Positions 1-6,178 of a DNA stretch of 11,694 bases are shown piece after piece (the first letter of the stretch is position 1; each line of letters opens with the position of its first letter). Source of the DNA: a bacterium (GTDB lineage: Bacteria; Actinomycetota; Acidimicrobiia; Acidimicrobiales; Bin134); NCBI GenBank assembly GCA_028820035.1, contig JAPPKI010000116.1, positions 1 through 11,694 on the forward strand, written 5' to 3'. A program made the position numbers and the translations under genes. The notes under the pieces were generated by a model that saw nothing but the letters and a program-made list of their open reading frames with translations, searched no databases and was not told the DNA's origin.

Positions 1-492
1 CACCAGGAAGGAGTGAGGGAGGCTCTGCTGGCCTGGACCGGGCTTCCCCATCGGGTGGTCTTGGTGGCCGAGCACAACGGGGTGCGCTTCTTCGACGACT
101 CCAAGGCCACCACGCCCCACGCGGTGTGCGCCGCAGTCCGGTCGGTAACCCAATCCTCGGGGCAAACCGCGGGACAAGCAGTTCTCATCGCCGGGGGACG
201 AAACAAGGGGCTCGATCTGGAGCCGATGGGTGAGGTGGTACAAGGCCTGCGCGCAGTGGTGGCCATCGGCGAGGCTGCGGCTGAGGTTCATGAGGTGTTC
301 GCCGGCCGCTGCCCGGTGACCATCGCCCAATCCATGGAGGATGCGGTAGGTCAGGCCGCCGAGATCGCCCAAAGCGGTGACGCAGTGCTGCTGTCACCCG
401 GTTGCGCCTCATTCGACTGGTACGGCTCCTACGCCGAGCGGGGCGACCATTTCTCCCTGCTGGTACGCGAACTGATCGGAGGATCACCATGA
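1..492 (+). CDS. murD: UDP-N-acetylmuramoyl-L-alanine--D-glutamate ligase MurD, C-terminal part (5' truncated by window edge)
   Basis: The frame is open from the first base, and 163 codons are visible before TGA. This is the last third or so of MurD, the cytoplasmic ATP-dependent ligase that adds D-glutamate to UDP-MurNAc-L-Ala; the family is usually about 440-490 residues. The visible part is the end of the central ATPase domain plus the C-terminal ligase domain. Family motifs are GLPHR (about residues 16-20 of the visible part), DDSKATTPHA (where the family has N/D-DSKAT), IAGGRNKGLDL, and the C-terminal LLSPGCASFDWYGSYAERG, equivalent to the SPACASFDxFxxYxxRG signature that contacts the D-Glu substrate. 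The P-loop half lies outside the window. Its TGA overlaps the ATG of ftsW by four bases (ATGA), so the two are probably translationally coupled. Identification is secure; only the start is unknown. Confidence 0.96.
   Translation, partial: HQEGVREALLAWTGLPHRVVLVAEHNGVRFFDDSKATTPHAVCAAVRSVTQSSGQTAGQAVLIAGGRNKGLDLEPMGEVVQGLRAVVAIGEAAAEVHEVFAGRCPVTIAQSMEDAVGQAAEIAQSGDAVLLSPGCASFDWYGSYAERGDHFSLLVRELIGGSP
478..483 (+). promoter_or_regulatory. Ribosome binding site of ftsW
   Basis: GGAGGA lies five bases before the ATG at 489, inside the last codons of murD. It selects this ATG over upstream in-frame starts, the first of which (402) would give 29 extra non-conserved residues. Confidence 0.75.
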
Positions 493-1655
493 CTGCTTTC
501 GCTCCCCAGATCCCCCGTCGGGGATTGGTGGCGGCACTCCGGTCGGCGCCGGCGGGTCAGGCCACCATGCCGTTCTACGTGCTGTTCGGGATGGTCCTCA
601 CCCTCAACGCCATCGGGTTGGTCATGGTGCTGTCGGTCTCCTCGGTCACCAATCACTATGTGGGACAGTCCACCTGGTACACCTTCCAGCGCCAGCTGGT
701 CTGGAGCGTCGGTGCGCTTTTGGCCCTCATCCTGGTGATGCGGGTGGACTACCGGCAGTGGCAGAAGTACTCCAAAGCCGTTTTGGCCTTCGCCGGACTG
801 CTGCTGGTGGCCGTGCTGATCCCCGGAATCGGCACTACGGCAAACGGCGCCTCCCGCTGGATCTACTTCGGGCCGATCAGCTTCCAACCCTCTGAGCTGG
901 CCAAGTTGGCCATGGCCCTCTTCGCCGCCGCGTGGCTGGCCGACAAGGCGGGCAAGGAGCGCAATACCCGCACCACCATCCGCCCGGTGCTGGTGGTGTG
1001 CAGCCTCATGTCGGGGCTCATCTTGCTCCAACCCAACCTGGGGACCGCGGTGATCATCGTGATGATTGCCTTCGCCGCCTTGTTCATGGCCGGCGTGCCC
1101 CTGCTCCCCCTCACCGGCTGGTCTCTGATCAGTGGGGCCGCGGCCGCCTTGGCCGCCTGGGGATCGGGTTACCGGCGCGACCGCCTGACCGCCATGCTCG
1201 ACCCGTGGTCCGACCCCCTTGATACCGGATGGCAGACAATCCAATCGTGGGTGGGCATTGCATCGGGAGGTGCCTCTGGGGTGGGGCTGGGCGAAAGTCG
1301 GATCAAATGGGGCTTTTTGCCCGAGGCTCAAACCGACTTCATCTTCGCGGTTCTCGCCGAGGAAATGGGCTGGCTGGGCGCGATGTTCGTCATCGGGCTC
1401 TTCACCGGCTTCGTCGTGTGCGGGATGTGGATCGCCCTGCACACCCCCGATCGCTTCGGCCAAGTTCTGGCCACGGGCATCACCGTGTGGGTGGGGGCCC
1501 AGGCGTTTGTGAACATCGCCGCGGTGGTCGGGGTACTGCCCATCACCGGTGTTCCTCTCCCGTTCTTGTCGGTGGGAGGCTCCGCACTGCTTACCAGCAT
1601 GGTGGCCACCGGCATTCTGCTAAACATTGCCCGCCAGACCCGAGTCGAGCCGTGA
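489..1655 (+). CDS. ftsW: Septal peptidoglycan glycosyltransferase FtsW (SEDS family)
   Basis: This 388-residue integral membrane protein of the SEDS family polymerises lipid II into glycan strands at the division septum, together with a class B PBP such as FtsI. After a short basic cytoplasmic tail (about 1-27), hydrophobic segments run through the whole protein, consistent with the usual ten membrane helices. The large extracellular loop holds the signature GLGESRIKWGFLPEAQTDF (about 266-284), with the catalytic aspartate at D283, equivalent to D297 of E. coli FtsW. The C-terminal signature PITGVPLPFLSVGGSALLTS (351-370) is also present. RodA is a paralogue with the same fold; the position between murD and murG makes FtsW the better name. 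The start is set by a strong ribosome site and an ATGA overlap with murD. The end overlaps the GTG of murG (GTGA). Confidence 0.96.
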   Translation: MTAFAPQIPRRGLVAALRSAPAGQATMPFYVLFGMVLTLNAIGLVMVLSVSSVTNHYVGQSTWYTFQRQLVWSVGALLALILVMRVDYRQWQKYSKAVLAFAGLLLVAVLIPGIGTTANGASRWIYFGPISFQPSELAKLAMALFAAAWLADKAGKERNTRTTIRPVLVVCSLMSGLILLQPNLGTAVIIVMIAFAALFMAGVPLLPLTGWSLISGAAAALAAWGSGYRRDRLTAMLDPWSDPLDTGWQTIQSWVGIASGGASGVGLGESRIKWGFLPEAQTDFIFAVLAEEMGWLGAMFVIGLFTGFVVCGMWIALHTPDRFGQVLATGITVWVGAQAFVNIAAVVGVLPITGVPLPFLSVGGSALLTSMVATGILLNIARQTRVEP

Positions 1656-2824
1656 GCGACAGCGCTCCGCCGGGCCCGACTGAAGACGAGAGCCCCCCTC
1701 CCGACAGCGCTCCGGTGTGGGCGGTGATCGCGGGAGGCGGGACCGCGGGACATGTCCACCCCGGCCTGGCCGTGGCCCGGGCCCTGGTTCGGCGCGGCCA
1801 CCAGCCTGAGAGCATCCACTTTGTGGGATCGGCCCGGGGAGTGGAGCGAGATCTGGTTCCAGCCGCCGGATTCGAGCTGACCCTGCTTCCCGGACGGGGG
1901 ATCAAGCGCCAGCTCACCTGGCAGAACCTCAAGTCGGCCGCCGGTCTGGCCCAGGCGGTGGTCCAGGCCGTTGGCCTGCTGCGGCGCTTGCGGCCGGCGG
2001 TTGTGCTGGGGCTGGGCGGATACGCCAGCGTGCCCTGCGCTCTGGCTGCCCTATTGCTCAGGATCCCGTTGGTGGTAACCGAGCAGAATGCCGTTCCCGG
2101 TTTGGCCAATCGCTGGGCCGGGCGTTGGGCCCGAGCCGCCGCGGTGTCATTCCCTGGCACGAAGCTGCGCCGAGCGGTGCTCACCGGCAATCCAGTGCGT
2201 GATGAGGTCCAGAGGGTCAACCGGGATAATGACCGGCCTACGGCCCGAACCTCCCTCGGAGTGGGTGAGGGGCGCCGCCTTGTGGTTGTGGCCAGCGGGT
2301 CGTTGGGCGCGGCTCGAATCAACCGAGCCGCGTTTGAAGCTGTTGGCCACTGGGCCGAACGGGAAGATCTGTCGGTACACCATGTGATCGGTCGAAGGGA
2401 TTGGCAGGAGTTGTCCCATCTGCGACCCGACCTCTCTCAGGCGGCGCTGGAATACCGGGCCGTGGAGTACGAGATGGACATGCCCACGGTGTATGCCGCC
2501 GCCGATCTGGTGGTGGGGCGAGCCGGAGCGTCGAGTGTGGCCGAGTTGGCTGTGGTCGGGCTGCCGTCGGTGCTGGTTCCGCTGCCGGGGGCGCCTGGCG
2601 ATCACCAGACAGCCAACGCCGCCCACCTGGCCGCCGTCGGCGGGGCCGTGATGATTCCCGACGCCGAGATGGACGGCCCCCGCATGGTCGAAGAGGTGGA
2701 AAATCTGCTGAAGGTTCCTGGCCTTCTTGGCGCCATGGGGAGAGAGGCAGCCGGTGTCGGTCGCCGAGATGCCGACACCCGGGTAGTCGATCTTCTCGAG
2801 CAACATGCCCATAGACCCCATTAG
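1652..2824 (+). CDS. murG: UDP-GlcNAc:undecaprenyl-pyrophosphoryl-MurNAc-pentapeptide GlcNAc transferase MurG
   Basis: MurG is the peripheral membrane GT-B glycosyltransferase (GT28) that adds GlcNAc to lipid I to make lipid II on the inner face of the membrane, supplying FtsW next door. The N-terminal Rossmann domain has the glycine-rich loop GGGTAGH (28-34), then LGLGGYASVP (119-128) and TEQNAVPG (143-150). The C-terminal UDP-GlcNAc-binding domain has ASGSLGAARIN (214-224), VGRAGASSVAELAVVGLPS (288-306) and PGDHQTANAAHL (315-326). The GTG start at 1652 overlaps the ftsW stop and gives 390 residues, some 20-30 above the usual 355-370. The excess is a proline/acid-rich N-terminal tail of about 21 residues. 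A second in-frame GTG at 1715 would remove it. Neither has a clear ribosome site; I chose 1652 for the GTGA coupling. The function is secure, the start less so. Confidence 0.95.
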   Translation: MSDSAPPGPTEDESPPPDSAPVWAVIAGGGTAGHVHPGLAVARALVRRGHQPESIHFVGSARGVERDLVPAAGFELTLLPGRGIKRQLTWQNLKSAAGLAQAVVQAVGLLRRLRPAVVLGLGGYASVPCALAALLLRIPLVVTEQNAVPGLANRWAGRWARAAAVSFPGTKLRRAVLTGNPVRDEVQRVNRDNDRPTARTSLGVGEGRRLVVVASGSLGAARINRAAFEAVGHWAEREDLSVHHVIGRRDWQELSHLRPDLSQAALEYRAVEYEMDMPTVYAAADLVVGRAGASSVAELAVVGLPSVLVPLPGAPGDHQTANAAHLAAVGGAVMIPDAEMDGPRMVEEVENLLKVPGLLGAMGREAAGVGRRDADTRVVDLLEQHAHRPH

Positions 2825-2831
2825 GGGTACC

Positions 2832-2839
2832 GGAGGAAG
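2832..2839 (+). promoter_or_regulatory. Likely ribosome binding site of murC
   Basis: GGAGGAAG is the only strong Shine-Dalgarno match near the start of murC. It sits 13 bases before the ATG at 2853, which is longer than ideal. It lies after the in-frame ATG at 2805, so it argues for 2853 as the start. A weaker AGGG at 2847-2850 is too close to the ATG to act well. Confidence 0.5.
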
Positions 2840-2852
2840 CAAAAATAGGGCC

Positions 2853-4226
2853 ATGGTCGATTTGTGCCCCACAACCCGGGTTCATCTCTTAGGAGTGGGC
2901 GGGGCGGGGATGTCGGCTATTGCCGTGGTGTTGCAAGCGCTGGGGTGTCGGGTCAGCGGCAGCGACTCGGCCGACTCACCGGTGCTCCACCGTCTGCGGG
3001 AGGTTGGGGTCGATGTCTTCGTTGGCCACGACGCGGCCCAGGTCTCCGGCGCCGATCTGGTGGCCCGGTCCACCGCCGTGGGCGACGACAATCCCGAGGT
3101 GGTCGCGGCTGCACAGGCGGGCATCCCCGTCTATCGCCGGGCGGAGATCCTGACGGCGATCACCGCGCTGAGATCCACGGTGGCGGTGGCCGGCACCCAC
3201 GGCAAGACCACCACCGCGGCCATGCTGTCCCATGTGCTGATGGCGGTGGGTGCCGATCCCAGCTACGTGGTCGGCGCGGTGATGGCCGATGGCAGCATCG
3301 GGGCTCGGTGGTCGCAGAACCCCTGGTTCGTGGTGGAGGCCGACGAGAGCGACGGGACCTTTGGCGAGTTGAGCATGGACCGGGCGGTGCTCACCAGCGT
3401 GGAGCCCGACCATTTGCGCCGCGATCGCTCGGTAGACGAGCTGGAGGCCGAGTTCGCCCGGTTCTGCGCTGGTGCCGCCGATGGGCTGGTGGTGTGTGCC
3501 GATGACCCCGGCGCCAAGAAGGCCTCCGAGGGCTGCCACCGTGTTCTCTACGGAACCGGCCCCGATGCCGACTACCGGTGGCGACTCCTGCGGCGCCACC
3601 GGCACTCCATCGATGGGGAGGTGTCGTTCCGCGGCGATGTGCTCGGCCCGGTAACCGTGCCCATGCCCGGAGACCACAACGCGCTCAACGCCACGGGAGC
3701 GCTGGCCATGGCCTGTCAACTGGGGATCGACGGAACGGAGGCCGCCGCCGCGTTTGTCGACTTCGGAGGCGTGACCCGCCGGTTCGAGCTGCGAGGAGAA
3801 GCCGCCGGAGTCGAGTTCATCGACGACTATGCCCACCTGCCCACCGAGGTGGCCTGCTCGCTGAAGACAGCATCCGAAGGGGGGTGGGATCGGGTGGTGT
3901 GCGTGTTCCAGCCCCACCGCTACACCCGGACCTCGCAGCTTTGGTCGGAATTTGCCCATAGTTTCCAGGCCGCCGACGTGGTGATCATCACCGACATCTA
4001 CTCCGCCGGCGAAATGCCCATCCCCGATGTGTCGGGTGAGTTGGTCTGGCGGGCAGTAGCCGAGGCCCACCCCGAATGCGACGTTGCCTATGTGCCTCGC
4101 CTCGACGACGTCGCCACCCGATTGGCCGAGGTGCTGCGGCCACAGGATCTGTGTTTGACCCTGGGGGCCGGTGATCTGACCAAGCTGCCCGACCAGGTGA
4201 TCTCGATGCTCGCGGGACGCCGATGA
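2853..4226 (+). CDS. murC: UDP-N-acetylmuramate--L-alanine ligase MurC
   Basis: MurC is the cytoplasmic ATP-dependent ligase that adds L-alanine to UDP-MurNAc, the first peptide step. From 2853 it has 457 residues. The N-terminal UDP-binding domain starts RVHLLGVGGAGMSAIA (9-24). The central ATPase domain has the P-loop GTHGKTTTAAM (114-124), EADESDGTF (162-170), the DH pair (186-187) and GDHNALNATGA (273-283). The C-terminal domain has GVTRRFE (306-312), DDYAHLPTEV (324-333), FQPHRYTRT (352-360) and LGAGDLTKL (437-445). The lysine, glutamate, histidine, asparagines, arginine and aspartate known to matter in the family are present. Two motifs depart from consensus: DDYAHHP reads DDYAHLP, and TNxExDHLD reads TSVEPDHLR. 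An upstream in-frame ATG at 2805 would add 16 residues and overlap murG by 20 bases, but it has no ribosome site. The TGA overlaps the murB ATG. Confidence 0.95.
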   Translation: MVDLCPTTRVHLLGVGGAGMSAIAVVLQALGCRVSGSDSADSPVLHRLREVGVDVFVGHDAAQVSGADLVARSTAVGDDNPEVVAAAQAGIPVYRRAEILTAITALRSTVAVAGTHGKTTTAAMLSHVLMAVGADPSYVVGAVMADGSIGARWSQNPWFVVEADESDGTFGELSMDRAVLTSVEPDHLRRDRSVDELEAEFARFCAGAADGLVVCADDPGAKKASEGCHRVLYGTGPDADYRWRLLRRHRHSIDGEVSFRGDVLGPVTVPMPGDHNALNATGALAMACQLGIDGTEAAAAFVDFGGVTRRFELRGEAAGVEFIDDYAHLPTEVACSLKTASEGGWDRVVCVFQPHRYTRTSQLWSEFAHSFQAADVVIITDIYSAGEMPIPDVSGELVWRAVAEAHPECDVAYVPRLDDVATRLAEVLRPQDLCLTLGAGDLTKLPDQVISMLAGRR

Positions 4227-5170
4227 GCGCGATTCGCTGGGATCGGCTGGCACAAGACTTGGCTGATGTGTTGGGGGAGCAGGCGGTGAGCCGGGAGCGC
4301 CCGATCGGACCCGACACCACCTATCGCGTCGGCGGCGCGGCCCGGGTCGGCGTGACGCTCCCCGTGGATGCTGATGTTGCGGCGATGGCCAAAGCGGGGG
4401 CCGCCCACTGCCCTGACATGCTGGTGGTGGGCAAGGGCTCCAACATGTTGGTGGCCGAGGCCGGTTTCGACGGAGTGGCCATTTGGCTGGGCGCGGGATA
4501 CGACTGGGTGGAGGTCAACGGCTTGCACCTCAAGGCGGGGGCGGCGGCGGGGCTGCCGGTGCTTGCTCGCCAGAGCGCCGCCGCAGGACTGACCGGATTC
4601 GAGTGGGCAGTGGGGGTACCGGGATCGCTGGGGGGGGCGGTCCGCATGAATGCCGGCGGCCATGGTTCAGACATGGCCGCAACGCTGGTGCAAGCCGAGG
4701 TCCTCGACCTGCGGCGCGGCTGCGTCGAGCAGTGGGCGCCGGAACGGCTGGAACTGGGCTATCGGAGCTCGGCGCTGGCCGAACACCACATGGTGCTGGG
4801 AGCCGAGATGGGCCTGGCCACTGGTGATGCAGAGTCATCCCAGGCCACCATCGCCGAGATCGTGGCGTGGAGGCGCGAGAACCAGCCGGGAGGGCAGAAC
4901 GCAGGCTCGGTGTTCACCAACCCGGCGGGCGACAGCGCGGGCCGGATCATCGAAGCGGCCGGACTCAAGGGGCATCGGGTGGGGACTGCTTCGGTTTCAA
5001 ACAAGCACGCCAACTTCTTCATTGCCGACCGGAATGGCACTGCCGATGATCTCTACGCGCTGATGGGAGAGGTGTTCGAACGCGTTCTCGCCGAATTTGA
5101 TGTGACGCTGCGGCCCGAAACCCGTCTCGTGGGATTCGAAGCTGGTCTATGGGCAGGTCAGGCAAGCTGA
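4223..5170 (+). CDS. murB: UDP-N-acetylenolpyruvoylglucosamine reductase MurB
   Basis: MurB is a cytoplasmic FAD enzyme that uses NADPH to reduce enolpyruvyl-UDP-GlcNAc to UDP-MurNAc, the substrate of MurC just upstream. The 315 residues form the FAD-binding domain followed by the substrate domain. Visible motifs are TYRVGGAA (33-40), VVGKGSNMLVAEAGFDG (68-84), GFEWAVGVPGSLGGAVRMNA (125-144), GYRSS (179-183), NAGSVFTNP (226-234) with S229 as the expected proton donor, GLKGHRVGTASVSNKHANFF (247-266) and RPETRLVG (297-304) with the conserved glutamate E299. The length and the AGLKG...SNKHANF stretch fit the shorter type II enzymes (Bacillus and Staphylococcus style) rather than E. coli type I. 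The ATG overlaps the murC stop (ATGA). murB next to murC and ftsQ is not the arrangement of mycobacteria or Streptomyces. Confidence 0.95.
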   Translation: MSAIRWDRLAQDLADVLGEQAVSRERPIGPDTTYRVGGAARVGVTLPVDADVAAMAKAGAAHCPDMLVVGKGSNMLVAEAGFDGVAIWLGAGYDWVEVNGLHLKAGAAAGLPVLARQSAAAGLTGFEWAVGVPGSLGGAVRMNAGGHGSDMAATLVQAEVLDLRRGCVEQWAPERLELGYRSSALAEHHMVLGAEMGLATGDAESSQATIAEIVAWRRENQPGGQNAGSVFTNPAGDSAGRIIEAAGLKGHRVGTASVSNKHANFFIADRNGTADDLYALMGEVFERVLAEFDVTLRPETRLVGFEAGLWAGQAS

Positions 5171-5171
5171 A

Positions 5172-6071
5172 ATGCCTTCGGATAAGCCCACCCAGGATCC
5201 GCCCGAGGACCATTCGGAAGATCAGTCGGAGAGCCCTAAGCCTCAAGTAGACCTTCCTGTGGAACCTCCGAAGAGCCCTCAGCCTCAGGTCGACCCGCCC
5301 GAGGGCCAATCAGAGCGCCCTCAGCCTCAGGTCGATCCCCGCATCCAGGCCCGGCGCACCGGCGTCAGGACTCGGCGGCGTCTTCGAGTGTGGATCTCTA
5401 TCGGGGTCATCACCGTGTTGGCGGCTGCGGCATACGGCGTCACCCAGAGTCCCCTCATGGACGTCGACGAGATCGAGGTCATAGGAGCCGGGCGCACCAG
5501 CTCTGCCCAAGTCTTGGAGGCGGCGGATGTCGAGCTGGGGACACCGCTGTTGGGCTTGAACTTGTCTGGCCCCCGTAGATCGATCGCTGCGCTTCCCTGG
5601 GTGGATCAAGTTCGTTCCAGCCGGACGTGGGGGGGCAAGGTCACGTTCGACATCACCGAGCGCGAGGCCGTGGCCCAGATTCCCGTCGGCGAGGAGTGGG
5701 CGTTGGTCGATCGTGAGGGAAGGGTGCTCCAAGTGAATCCGGTTCGCGGTGCTTTGCCGGTAGTGCAGTTCACCCCGGTTCCCCAGCCCGGCGGGTGGCT
5801 GCACGGGTTGGCCCTGCCTCTGTTGGTGGTGAGTGAGGCGCTCATACCCGTTCAACAAAGGGACATCGGGGCGATTTCTCTGATGGATGGGGAGGTGGTT
5901 GTGGATCTGCTCGGCGAAGGGCGGGCCCACTGGGGAGCCCAAGACGATCCTCACGGAAAAGCCGATGCGCTAGCCCGAGTACTGGCCGAAGTTGATATGA
6001 GTTGCGTGGAGATCGTGGATCTGAGCATCCCGGAACTTCCCGCCTTGACCCCAATCGACGACTGCTCGTAA
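5172..6071 (+). CDS. ftsQ: Cell division protein FtsQ (POTRA domain)
   Basis: FtsQ is a single-pass membrane protein of the divisome that links the cytoplasmic ring to the septal synthases through FtsB/FtsL. The 299 residues comprise a cytoplasmic tail (1-72), one membrane helix (about 73-90, preceded by the arginine-rich stretch RRTGVRTRRRLR), an extracellular POTRA domain (about 95-165, containing VDEIEVIGAG, AALPWVDQVRSSRTWGGKV and ITEREAVAQI) and a beta domain starting EEWALVDREGRVLQV. The tail is proline- and acid-rich and includes a 14-residue tandem repeat built on P-K/Q-PQVD, encoded by a 42-base DNA repeat. The gene starts one base after the murB stop, with only a weak AGG upstream, so translation probably depends on coupling. 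The family is poorly conserved in sequence; position before ftsZ plus the POTRA layout make the call firm. Confidence 0.92.
   Translation: MPSDKPTQDPPEDHSEDQSESPKPQVDLPVEPPKSPQPQVDPPEGQSERPQPQVDPRIQARRTGVRTRRRLRVWISIGVITVLAAAAYGVTQSPLMDVDEIEVIGAGRTSSAQVLEAADVELGTPLLGLNLSGPRRSIAALPWVDQVRSSRTWGGKVTFDITEREAVAQIPVGEEWALVDREGRVLQVNPVRGALPVVQFTPVPQPGGWLHGLALPLLVVSEALIPVQQRDIGAISLMDGEVVVDLLGEGRAHWGAQDDPHGKADALARVLAEVDMSCVEIVDLSIPELPALTPIDDCS
5231..5337 (+). repeat. 42-base tandem repeat in the 5' end of ftsQ
   Basis: A GAGCCCTCAGCCTCAGGTCG-type unit recurs at 5231, 5273 and 5315, exactly 42 bases apart, so the reading frame is kept. The first 23 bases of copies 2 and 3 differ at only a few positions, and copy 1 is more diverged. 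The protein repeat is 14 residues: SPKPQVDLP..., SPQPQVDPP..., RPQPQVDPR... (starting at residues 21, 35 and 49). Confidence 0.85.
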
Positions 6072-6074
6072 GCT
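6045..6074 (+). promoter_or_regulatory. Candidate promoter of ftsZ
   Basis: TTGACC at 6045-6050 and TAAGCT at 6069-6074 (TANNNT type) are 18 bases apart, which fits an actinobacterial housekeeping sigma promoter. The first element lies in the last codons of ftsQ, and the second starts on its stop codon. Transcription would start near 6081 and give a leader of about 98 bases. ftsZ commonly has its own promoter at this place in actinobacteria. The match is by eye only. Confidence 0.4.
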
Positions 6075-6081
6075 AGATACA

Positions 6082-6160
6082 CCTCAACTAGAGGAATAGG
6101 TTCTAAAGCCTCAACTCTTCGTTCATATCAACCAAAAGTAGAGAGTGAAGTTTTGGGCTT
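6082..6160 (+). promoter_or_regulatory. ftsZ leader: small dyad, direct repeat and imperfect hairpin
   Basis: CCTC-AACTA-GAGG at 6082-6094 is a short inverted repeat next to the predicted transcription start. CCTCAACT occurs twice, at 6082 and 6109. AAGCCTCAACTCTTC (6106-6120) can pair imperfectly with GAAGTTTTGGGCTT (6147-6160), allowing one G-U pair, two mismatches and a one-base bulge, around a 26-base loop. No known riboswitch or known operator consensus was recognised. The function is unknown. Confidence 0.3.
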
Positions 6161-6167
6161 TTGGAGT

Positions 6168-6172
6168 GAGGA
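6168..6172 (+). promoter_or_regulatory. Ribosome binding site of ftsZ
   Basis: GAGGA lies six bases before the ATG at 6179, the only good start for the conserved FtsZ N-terminus. Confidence 0.7.
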
Positions 6173-6178
6173 ATCACC

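Noticed and set aside
402..488. Upstream ATG extending FtsW by 29 residues
   Set aside because: The added residues are basic and unlike the family, they overlap murD deeply, and the ATG at 489 has a strong GGAGGA and an ATGA junction.
429..1463. Minus-strand open frame of 344 codons opposite ftsW
   Set aside because: The product is a low-complexity His/Gly/Glu-rich sequence mirroring membrane-protein codons, with no domain and no ribosome site.
2805..2852. Earlier ATG for murC overlapping murG by 20 bases
   Set aside because: It has no ribosome site, the 16 added residues are not MurC-like, and GGAGGAAG lies downstream of it. It remains possible.
2976..4253. Long open frame on the minus strand (425 codons) opposite murC
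   Set aside because: It is antisense to a gene with clear family motifs, its product is His/Gly-rich with no recognisable domain, and such long shadow frames are common in GC-rich DNA.
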